Shown in pieces: positions 8,921 to 14,875 of a stretch of DNA of 21,304 nt. The position numbers and the translations under genes were made by a program. Every line of letters starts with the position of its first letter. The stretch's first letter is position 1. Origin of the DNA: an uncultured Collinsella sp. (lineage in GTDB: Bacteria; Actinomycetota; Coriobacteriia; Coriobacteriales; Coriobacteriaceae); contig URNI01000022.1 of the NCBI GenBank assembly GCA_900549135.1, forward strand, positions 1 through 21,304. Direction: 5' to 3'. Under the pieces are notes generated by a model. That model saw only the letters and a list, made by a program, of their open reading frames with translations. It was not told where the DNA came from and searched no databases.

Positions 8921-8952
8921 CGGTAAACGGTTGATTATTGGCCGTAAACGGT
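8921..8952. promoter_or_regulatory. Direct repeat GTAAACGGT spaced 21 bp
   Basis: CGGTAAACGGT (8921-8931) and CCGTAAACGGT (8942-8952) share 10 of 11 bases. Their starts are exactly 21 bp apart, two DNA helical turns, so bound proteins would sit on one face. The second copy contains the half-sites CCGT and ACGG as an inverted pair. No known regulator can be named. Confidence 0.5.
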
Positions 8953-9016
8953 ATAAGTCCAGTATTTTGCCTGCTAAATCTGACATAGCTGATGGCGGCA
9001 ATTTATATTTCTTTTC

Positions 9017-9051
9017 AACTTGTCTAGATGTGCTTGTCTGTACCTGTAGAC
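9017..9051 (+). promoter_or_regulatory. Operator-like sites overlapping the dehydrogenase promoter
   Basis: AACTTGTCTAGAT (9017-9029) is the near copy of the PTS-side site. Next to it come GCTTGTCTGTA (9032-9042) and, in the opposite orientation, TGTAGACAT (9045-9053). The latter two surround or overlap the -35 box of the promoter at 9034-9062. A repressor bound here would block polymerase. The GntR/UTRA protein encoded two genes downstream is the natural candidate. Confidence 0.5.
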
Positions 9052-9062
9052 ATGCCTATACT
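9034..9062 (+). promoter_or_regulatory. Promoter of the dehydrogenase-gntR unit
   Basis: TTGTCT (9034-9039), a 17-bp spacer and TATACT (9057-9062) give good sigma70-type boxes at ideal spacing. The start codon lies 36 bp further on, with AAGGAG in between. Confidence 0.65.
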
Positions 9063-9098
9063 TCATTACAATATCCACCGCCACGTTAAGGAGTCACC

Positions 9099-10124
9099 AT
9101 GAAAAGCGCGGTCTTCTATGGAAAGCACGACCTCAGAGTCGAGGAATCGGCAAAGCCGGTCGTGGGCAAGCGCGACGTTCTGATCAACGTCAAAGCTTGC
9201 GGCGTCTGCGGTACCGACGTTCATATCTACGAAGGCGACAAGGGTGCAGCCGACGTTACCCCGCCCACGATCCTTGGTCATGAGTTTGCGGGCGTTGTCG
9301 AGGCCGTGGGCAGCGACGTCGCTGGCTTTAAACCGGGCGATCGCGTGTGCATCGACCCAAACCATCCCTGCGGCTGCTGCGAACCCTGCCGCGACGGAAT
9401 CAACCACTACTGCGAGCATATGACCGGTTACGGCACCACCGTTAACGGCGGCTTTGCCGAGTACTGCTCCGTCGATATGCAGCAAGTCTACAAGTTGGGC
9501 GATCACACCAGCTTTGAGCAGGGTGCTATGACCGAGCCCGTCGCCTGCTGCCTGCACGGCATCGATATGTGCAACATCAAGCCCGGCAGCACAGTTGTCG
9601 TTATCGGCGGTGGCATGATCGGTCTGCTCATGATGCAGCTTGCTAAAAACGCCGGCGCCACCAAGGTTGTCTTGCTCGAGCCCGTCGAAGGCAAGCGCGA
9701 GGTTGCGCTCAAACTCGGCGCCGACCTGGCAATTGATTCCATCCACGAGGACGTCCAGGCCCGCCTGAAGCAGGAGGGCGTCGGCAACGTCGATGTCGTT
9801 ATCGAGTGTGTTGGCAAGCCCGTCACCATCGAGCAGGCCATCCAGATCGCCGGCCACAAGGCTACGGTCATGATGTTCGGCCTCACCAAGCCCGATGAGA
9901 CAATCACCGTCAAGCCCTTCGAGGTCTTCCAGAAGGAGCTTGTGCTTACCTCGTCCTACATCAACCCTTATACGCAGCGTCGCGCGCTCGAGCTCATCGA
10001 CTCTGGCAGGCTCGACGTATCCTCGATGGTCGCCAAGGTGGCTTCCCTCGACGAACTCGGCGCCATCCTGTCAGACCCAGCTCTGCGTGCCATGGGTAAA
10101 TATATAATCGACCCCAGCAAGTAA
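9099..10124 (+). CDS. Zinc-dependent medium-chain dehydrogenase (sorbitol dehydrogenase-like)
   Basis: An NAD(P)-linked oxidoreductase of the MDR family, probably acting on a polyol or secondary alcohol. The 341-aa protein has the catalytic zinc ligands Cys37 (CGVCGTD) and His61-Glu62 (GHEFAG). A structural zinc site is formed by Cys91, Cys94, Cys97 and Cys105. The nucleotide fold is at VVVIGGGMIG (166-175), with Glu194 at the end of the second strand, which favours NAD over NADP. Length and motifs fit the sorbitol, threonine and butanediol dehydrogenase group; the exact substrate cannot be read from sequence. The start is ATG 9099 with AAGGAG 5 nt before it. It is transcribed with the gntR gene and divergently from the alpha-glucoside PTS, suggesting it oxidises a product of that pathway. 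Confidence 0.88.
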   Translation: MKSAVFYGKHDLRVEESAKPVVGKRDVLINVKACGVCGTDVHIYEGDKGAADVTPPTILGHEFAGVVEAVGSDVAGFKPGDRVCIDPNHPCGCCEPCRDGINHYCEHMTGYGTTVNGGFAEYCSVDMQQVYKLGDHTSFEQGAMTEPVACCLHGIDMCNIKPGSTVVVIGGGMIGLLMMQLAKNAGATKVVLLEPVEGKREVALKLGADLAIDSIHEDVQARLKQEGVGNVDVVIECVGKPVTIEQAIQIAGHKATVMMFGLTKPDETITVKPFEVFQKELVLTSSYINPYTQRRALELIDSGRLDVSSMVAKVASLDELGAILSDPALRAMGKYIIDPSK

Positions 10125-10137
10125 ATCGATCGACACC

Positions 10138-10169
10138 TGCGCGAGCGGTCCTCATCCACCGCTCGCGCA
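10138..10169 (+). promoter_or_regulatory. Intercistronic hairpin between the dehydrogenase and gntR
   Basis: Perfect 11-bp stem TGCGCGAGCGG (10138-10148) / CCGCTCGCGCA (10159-10169) with a 10-nt loop. It has no T-tract and ends 9 nt before the AGGAG of gntR. It may reduce read-through or translation so that less regulator than enzyme is made. Confidence 0.5.
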
Positions 10170-10189
10170 CTCAACTCTAGGAGACCGTC

Positions 10190-10945
10190 GTGGCGCGAGC
10201 CATCTTCCAAACCATTTATGACAACGTGAAGCAGTCGATTGACGACGGCACATACGCCTATCAGAGTTATCTGCCTTCGGAGACTGAGCTCACGCAGCTG
10301 TTTGACTGTTCGCGCATGACGGTCCGTCGCGCCATCTCGATGCTTGCGGCAGATGGTTACGTGCTCCCCCAGCAAGGCAAAGGCATGCGCGTCATTCGCA
10401 ACATCAGTGACGAGAAGAGTCGTGGCGGCGGCGGACTCGAGACCTTTAAGGAAATCGCGGTCAACCGAGGCTTTGAGCTCAAGACTGTCACCACCGTCTT
10501 TGAGCTCCTCATCTGCAGCAAGGCGCTCTCCAAGATTACCGGGTTTCCCGAAGGCTGTGAGCTCACACGCGCCAAACGCATCCGTTATGCAGACGGACGG
10601 GCCGTGTGCTCCGACGACTCCTATTACCTAAGCTCACAAGTACCGGGGCTGACACCCGAGATTGTCAACGACTCGATCTATCGTTACCTCGAAGAAGGCC
10701 TTGGCATTAAGATTGCCACGGGCAAGCGCGATGTAACGATTGAGCATCCCACGCCCGAGGATGCACGCGTACTCGATCTCGACGACTTTAACGCACTCGC
10801 TGTTGTACGCGGACAGACCTACAACGCCGACGGTATCCTTATGGAATACACCGAGACCAAACAGGTTCCCAGCTTCTTTTTACTCCACGAGACGGTCACC
10901 CGCCGCAATAACGGCAGCGAGACCCATCAGAGCAGTATGAGCTAA
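10190..10945 (+). CDS. GntR/HutC-family regulator with UTRA domain (TreR-like)
   Basis: A sugar-responsive transcription regulator of 251 aa. The N-terminal winged helix (about 1-70) contains the GntR signature LPSETELTQLFDCSRMTVRRAI, then LAADGYVLPQQGKGMRV. The C-terminal part (about 85-240) is a UTRA ligand-binding domain, with RIRYADGRAVCSDDSYY and ILMEYTETKQV typical of it. In TreR-type relatives the effector is a sugar phosphate. Here the likely ligand is the 6'-phosphate made by the PTS or a breakdown product. The start is GTG 10190, with AGGAG 6 nt upstream. Operator-like motifs in the divergent region upstream fit this family. A strong terminator follows. In the Bacillus system the equivalent regulator (MalR) is RpiR-type, so control here differs. 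Confidence 0.9.
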   Translation: MARAIFQTIYDNVKQSIDDGTYAYQSYLPSETELTQLFDCSRMTVRRAISMLAADGYVLPQQGKGMRVIRNISDEKSRGGGGLETFKEIAVNRGFELKTVTTVFELLICSKALSKITGFPEGCELTRAKRIRYADGRAVCSDDSYYLSSQVPGLTPEIVNDSIYRYLEEGLGIKIATGKRDVTIEHPTPEDARVLDLDDFNALAVVRGQTYNADGILMEYTETKQVPSFFLLHETVTRRNNGSETHQSSMS

Positions 10946-10954
10946 CCATCTATT

Positions 10955-11026
10955 AGTTGCGGTGGAATAGTTCCTAGAATGGCCAGCTTAAGGGCAAAAC
11001 AGGAACTATTCCACCGCAACTTTTTT
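10955..11026 (+). terminator. Terminator of gntR built on a 21-bp perfect inverted repeat
   Basis: The 21 bases at 10955-10975 (starting AGTTGCGGTGGAATAG) are perfectly complementary to 11001-11021. The loop is 25 nt and TTTTTT follows (11021-11026). It starts 9 nt past the gntR stop and should terminate efficiently. The stem is much longer than usual, and its 25-nt loop equals that of the tandem hairpins at 21017-21151, so it may also be a dispersed repeat element. Confidence 0.8.
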
Positions 11027-11057
11027 GGCCGGTGGGGCAGCACCTGCCCCACCGGCC
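11027..11057. repeat. GC-rich 14-bp hairpin between converging genes
   Basis: GGCCGGTGGGGCAG (11027-11040) and CTGCCCCACCGGCC (11044-11057) form a perfect 14-bp stem with a 3-nt loop, directly next to the gntR terminator. It lies 19 nt beyond the stop of the minus-strand 4Fe-4S gene and has no T-tract on that strand beyond AAAAAA (plus-strand T-run). It probably acts as the 3' end structure of the minus-strand message. Confidence 0.6.
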
Positions 11058-11076
11058 ATCATTTACGCTCTTTTAG

Positions 11077-12330
11077 CTAGTCCGCGAGCTTCTCCACCTG
11101 GTCGAGCATCTTGTCCAGCTTGGCCTTTGCCTCGGCCTTGACCTTCTCAGCTTCTTCGTGAGCCTTGGCCTTCTTGGCAGCCTTTTCCTCGGCTTCGGGA
11201 TCGACGACGACCAGATTGGACGCGTCATGCTCAACCAACTTGAGCGCATGCTCGGGACACACCTTGGCGCAGGCACCGCAGCCCAAGCAATACGTGGACT
11301 CCAACGCAAAGCGGCCGCTTCCCACCAAATCGCAGGCGAACGTGGGGCATACATTGACACACTCGCCACACGACGTGCACTTGTCAAAATCGCACTCCGG
11401 CGTGCTCACCTGCATGTTCTGGGCAAGCTCGGGATGGTTCTGCAGCGTCGAGAGCACCAGCTGCCGCCCATGGGTGAGCGAACGGCGGCGCTTGGTCGTC
11501 GTGGTGCCGCACATGGTGTTGAGCGTGCGCTCCAGCTGGGTAATCTGATGGCGATGGGCCTTGAGCTTTTGCGTCACCGAGGCCAGCGCCGCCGTCGCCG
11601 GGTTGAGCTTGGTCACCGTCAGGCCCGTGGTGCGGGCAATCTTTTCCATGTACTCCTTGCGCTCGTACTCGCGAAGCTTATGGCACTTGAGGCTCTTGGG
11701 GTCGACCTCCAGGCCCATACCCGTGCCAGACCACTCCTCGGCCTTCGCAATTGCCTCGCCCAGAATGTCCTCACCGCCGGTGTTGCGGCATTTATCGCAC
11801 ACGCCCAACGGCAGGTACACACTCACGTTAGGATAGTCGGCCAGTACCGAGAACCAGGTCTCGGCAGTAATATCGCCCACGCAGGCGACGACGACCTCGT
11901 TCTCGCGCGGCATGCGCTTGAGGGCACGCGTACAGGTGACGTAGGCGGTCTCGTGGCTCGTAGCCGCCGAGACAATATCGTCATACAGGTTTTTGGGCGC
12001 CAGGCGCGGCGAGATGATCGCCTCGGTCGGACAGGCAGCGGCGCACAGTCCGCACTTGCGACAGGAGTCGAGGATCTCGATGGCGTCCTCCTCGACCTCG
12101 ATGGCGTTGACCGGGCACACGTCCATGCACGCGGTGCAGCCGCTCTTTTCGTTTTTGCAGGTCAGGCACGGAATGGTATTGCCGCGCGGACGCTCCTTGT
12201 AGTCGGCAGGATTCCACTGCGGCGCCGATGGATCGAGTGCATCGGTCACGCCGCCAAGCGGGTTTTTAAGAAAGTCGAAACCCTTGCTGATCTCGATAAT
12301 GTCATCAAACAGATCGTGTTCCTGCGCCAT
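11077..12330 (-). CDS. Protein with four predicted 4Fe-4S clusters
   Basis: A cytosolic electron-transfer type protein of 417 aa. The N-terminal bacterial ferredoxin-like pair has Cys58/65/68/72 and Cys90/93/96/100 (…SGCTACMDVCP…, CRKCGLCAAACP); Cys55 is an extra. A central part (about 110-300) of unknown fold carries Cys133, Cys150 and a CDKC at 178-181. A second ferredoxin pair follows with Cys318/321/324/328 and Cys348/351/354/358. The tail (380-417) is a highly charged Lys/Glu/Ala coiled-coil-like helix. The start is ATG 12330 after GGGAGGGG; ten more residues upstream have no site. No signal peptide or membrane anchor is present. It may shuttle electrons for an oxidoreductase, but no partner subunit is adjacent and the exact role is unknown. 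Confidence 0.85.
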   Translation of the reverse strand: MAQEHDLFDDIIEISKGFDFLKNPLGGVTDALDPSAPQWNPADYKERPRGNTIPCLTCKNEKSGCTACMDVCPVNAIEVEEDAIEILDSCRKCGLCAAACPTEAIISPRLAPKNLYDDIVSAATSHETAYVTCTRALKRMPRENEVVVACVGDITAETWFSVLADYPNVSVYLPLGVCDKCRNTGGEDILGEAIAKAEEWSGTGMGLEVDPKSLKCHKLREYERKEYMEKIARTTGLTVTKLNPATAALASVTQKLKAHRHQITQLERTLNTMCGTTTTKRRRSLTHGRQLVLSTLQNHPELAQNMQVSTPECDFDKCTSCGECVNVCPTFACDLVGSGRFALESTYCLGCGACAKVCPEHALKLVEHDASNLVVVDPEAEEKAAKKAKAHEEAEKVKAEAKAKLDKMLDQVEKLAD

Positions 12331-12481
12331 GCGCGGCCCCTCCCTGAGCAGTGCAAACAAGCAAGAGATAATGATACGCTATCGGCCCACGCCTCGGGCA
12401 AATTACACGCGGAGCATCTTTGAGGCAAATAGTCTATGGCCTATCGCCGCCTCGATTGCACAAGGTCAATCAAGCGCCAAA

Positions 12482-13549
12482 CTATGCCTCGCACATGAGC
12501 TGCACGAGCTTTTGTTTGGTCACCTTGACCTGCTCGTTGGCCATGTTACGCTCGTTTCTAAAGACCGCATTTGCAACACTCTGCAGATCGGCATCGGAAA
12601 TCTCGCCAAGGCCCAGCTCCTCGAGCGTCGTCGGCAGACCGATGCGCTGGCAAAACTCGAGCACCTGATCAAGCTCGGGCGCACGCTCCAGGCGCAGCTG
12701 CACCACCAGGCCAAATGCCACGGTCTCGCCGTGCATAGCCCTGCACTCGGGCAGAATCGTCAGACCGTTGGCGATGGCATGCGCCAACGCCAAGCCACCG
12801 CTCTCAAAGCCGACGCCCGAGAGCAGAATATTGCACTCGATCAGGCGCTCAACCGCCGGCGATGTACGCCCCTTTTTGAGATCGCGCCTGGCAGCGATAC
12901 CGCACTCCATGAGCGTGTCATAGCAGGCACGCGCCGCGACCAGGGCCAAGTGCCCCGGCGCGCCGCCGTGCTCGTTGGCGCCGTGCACCGCGGCGCACGA
13001 ACGCGCCTCGAAGTACGTTGCCAGTGCATCGCCCATACCAGCAACCGTCATGCGCAGTGGGGCCGCCGCGACCACGTTGGTATCGACCACGACCAGGTCT
13101 GGATTCTTCTCGAGCATCAGGTAGTGGTCGAACGACCCATCCTCGTGATACAGCACCGAAATCGCGCTACACGGACCGTCCATCGAAGCCGCCGTGGGAC
13201 ATACGCACAACGGCAACTCGGCATAAAACGCAACGGCTTTGGCGATATCGAGCATCCTGCCGCCGCCAATACCCACCACCATGTCGCAATACTCGGCCTG
13301 AGCTTCCTTAGCCATTTCGACAACGGCGTCTTCCGTACACGGACCGTTGTAAATCTTGAAGAACGGCTCGCTTAGATCGTCGTCCAGAAATCCATCGACG
13401 ATCTGCTTGCACAGCCGATCCTCAGTGCCCTGGTCAAACAAGACATAGGCAGCGCAGCCCAACCATGACAAATACCTGCCCTGACGCGAAAGTTCGCCCG
13501 GCCCCTGAACATACCGGCCGGGACCGCCATAAACCATGGGAAGCGCCAT
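12482..13549 (-). CDS. GldA-family iron/zinc dehydrogenase (glycerol dehydrogenase-like)
   Basis: An NAD-dependent polyol dehydrogenase of the iron-ADH superfamily, 355 aa. The NAD loop is GIGGGRMLDIAKA (93-105) and the metal ligands are Asp174 (GMGDALATYFEA), His257 (LAHAIANG) and His273 (HGETVAFG). All catalytic positions are intact. It resembles the neighbouring gldA product along its whole length (VQGPGEL/IQGPDEL, CPTAASMDGPCSA/CPTIASTDAPCSA). It is more divergent from classical GldA, so its substrate may not be glycerol. The start is ATG 13549 with a weak AAGGGCGG upstream; a second ATG four codons in is possible. It is separated from gldA by a terminator and a REP-like hairpin, so it likely has its own promoter, which I could not identify. 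Confidence 0.88.
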   Translation of the reverse strand: MALPMVYGGPGRYVQGPGELSRQGRYLSWLGCAAYVLFDQGTEDRLCKQIVDGFLDDDLSEPFFKIYNGPCTEDAVVEMAKEAQAEYCDMVVGIGGGRMLDIAKAVAFYAELPLCVCPTAASMDGPCSAISVLYHEDGSFDHYLMLEKNPDLVVVDTNVVAAAPLRMTVAGMGDALATYFEARSCAAVHGANEHGGAPGHLALVAARACYDTLMECGIAARRDLKKGRTSPAVERLIECNILLSGVGFESGGLALAHAIANGLTILPECRAMHGETVAFGLVVQLRLERAPELDQVLEFCQRIGLPTTLEELGLGEISDADLQSVANAVFRNERNMANEQVKVTKQKLVQLMCEA

Positions 13550-13579
13550 ACGAGAATCCGCCCTTCATCAAACAACGAT

Positions 13580-13641
13580 TGGTGCAAAGTAACCTGCCCC
13601 CTGCACCAACTTGTGCATTGGAGACAGGCCGCTTTGCACCA
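13580..13641. repeat. REP-like inverted repeat in the 145-bp gap
   Basis: TGGTGCAAAG (13580-13589) is exactly mirrored by CTTTGCACCA (13632-13641). Inside, CCTG (13593-13596) mirrors CAGG (13625-13628) after 3-nt bulges on both sides, so a long interrupted stem can form. TGCACC (13602-13607) offers an alternative pairing with the left arm. It is distinct from the terminator next to it and resembles dispersed palindromic elements. Confidence 0.6.
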
Positions 13642-13645
13642 CAGC

Positions 13646-13681
13646 AAAAAGGGGCAAAGCCATCTGTCGGCTCTGCCCCTT
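13646..13681 (-). terminator. Intrinsic terminator of gldA
   Basis: GGGGCAAAGCC (13651-13661) and GGCTCTGCCCC (13669-13679) form an 11-bp stem with one mismatch and a 7-nt loop. On the minus strand it is followed by TTTTT (13646-13650). It lies 14 nt past the gldA stop. Confidence 0.85.
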
Positions 13682-13694
13682 CCTTAGATATGTT

Positions 13695-14795
13695 TTACTC
13701 ATCCATAAGGTAATAATGACCCAGCGCGTCGGCACCCAGGATGGCGTTTGCGACCATCTCGGGCGTCACCTCAAACGGCATGTTGCACATGGTGTCATCG
13801 GGCGCGCAGGCGGCCTCGGCAACAATCATGGCCTGCTCGCGCGTAAGCTCGGCAACGCCAAGTTCCTTCATCGTGACCGGCAGGCCTAGCTCAATGCAGA
13901 AGCCCAAGACTTCCTCGAGTTTCTCAGTCGGGGCATCCTCGAGTACCAGCTGGACGATGGTGCCAAAGGCGACCTTCTCGCCGTGATACATGCCATGGCA
14001 CTCGGGCAGCATCGTCAGGCCATTGTGGATGGCATGAGCAGCAGCAAGGCCCGAGCTCTCAAAGCCAATGCCCGAAAGCAGCGTATTGGCCTCGATGATA
14101 TGCTCGACGGCAGGCGTCAGTGCACCCTTCTCCAGCGCGACCTTGGCCTTGACGCCATCGGCCATAAGCGTCTCGTAGCAGAGCTTAGCGAGCGCCAGAC
14201 CGGCCATGCCGCCCTTGCCGCCGGCGCAAGTGCCACCGTCGGCATCATGCGTCGCCTGGGCCTCAAAGTAGGTTGCGAGCGCATCACCCATACCGGAAAC
14301 CGTCAGGCGCACCGGGCTCGCCGCGATAACCGTCGTATCCATCAGGACAATGTTGGGGTTTGCCTTAAGGAAGAGGTATTTATCAAACTGGCCGTCGTCG
14401 GTGTAGAGCACCGAAAGCGCCGAGCACGGTGCGTCGGTCGAAGCGATGGTGGGACAAATGATAACCGGGGACTCCAGGTAGTAGGCGACGGCCTTCGCGG
14501 TGTCGAGGATCTTGCCGCCACCGACACCGACGATGATGTCGCAACCGTTGTCGCGAGCGAGCGCAACCAGGCGATCGACCTCGCCCTTGGAGCACTCGCC
14601 GTTAAAGTCCTCAAACAGCAGCTCGGCCTTAGCCTCAGCAAAACCGCCCTCAATCTTGGCACCGACGCGCTTCTTGCCCGAAGGCGTCACGATGACGAGG
14701 GCCTTAGCGCCGAGCGGCTCGACATAGGAACCGAGCTTGGCCAGCTCGTCCGGGCCCTGGATGTACTTGCTGGGGCTATTGAAAATTGCAGCCAT
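13695..14795 (-). CDS. gldA: Glycerol dehydrogenase
   Basis: Oxidises glycerol to dihydroxyacetone with NAD+, or runs in reverse as a fermentative sink. The 366-aa protein has all GldA hallmarks: the N-terminal IFNSPSKYIQGPDEL, the NAD loop GVGGGKILDTAKA (90-102) and ICPTIASTDAPCSALSV (113-129). Metal ligands are Asp171 (GMGDALATYFEA), His254 (AAHAIHNGLT) and His271 (YHGEKVAFG). Length matches known GldA (about 365-370). The start is ATG 14795; the upstream GGGA is a modest ribosome site. Only 80 nt separate it from the alcohol dehydrogenase gene, and that gap is occupied by a strong terminator (14812-14853), so its expression may depend on read-through or an internal promoter. No dihydroxyacetone kinase is in the window. 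Confidence 0.94.
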   Translation of the reverse strand: MAAIFNSPSKYIQGPDELAKLGSYVEPLGAKALVIVTPSGKKRVGAKIEGGFAEAKAELLFEDFNGECSKGEVDRLVALARDNGCDIIVGVGGGKILDTAKAVAYYLESPVIICPTIASTDAPCSALSVLYTDDGQFDKYLFLKANPNIVLMDTTVIAASPVRLTVSGMGDALATYFEAQATHDADGGTCAGGKGGMAGLALAKLCYETLMADGVKAKVALEKGALTPAVEHIIEANTLLSGIGFESSGLAAAHAIHNGLTMLPECHGMYHGEKVAFGTIVQLVLEDAPTEKLEEVLGFCIELGLPVTMKELGVAELTREQAMIVAEAACAPDDTMCNMPFEVTPEMVANAILGADALGHYYLMDE

Positions 14796-14811
14796 AACTA
14801 TCCCATTCTCT

Positions 14812-14853
14812 AAAAAAAAGAAAGGGGCTCCGTACAGATACGTGCGGAGCCCC
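14812..14853 (-). terminator. Strong intrinsic terminator between the alcohol dehydrogenase and gldA
   Basis: GGGGCTCCG (14824-14832) pairs with CGGAGCCCC (14845-14853), extendable inward with one wobble pair. On the minus strand it is followed by TTTCTTTTTTTT (14812-14823). It lies 22 nt past the dehydrogenase stop, and its T-tract ends only 16 nt before the gldA start codon. Confidence 0.88.
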
Positions 14854-14875
14854 TCGTTACGATAACAAGAGTCGA

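Larger units (their letters stand above)
8743..9098. promoter_or_regulatory. 356-bp divergent control region of the sugar locus
   Basis: Gene-free region between the PTS gene (minus) and the dehydrogenase (plus), AT-rich from about 8875 to 9075. It holds three kinds of repeated site: a CTTGT(A/C)TAGAT motif near each promoter, a GTAAACGGT direct repeat, and a promoter for the dehydrogenase, each listed separately. The PTS promoter is less clear. The PTS leader would be roughly 130-150 nt long if transcription starts near 8880. No ORF in it looks real. Confidence 0.6.
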
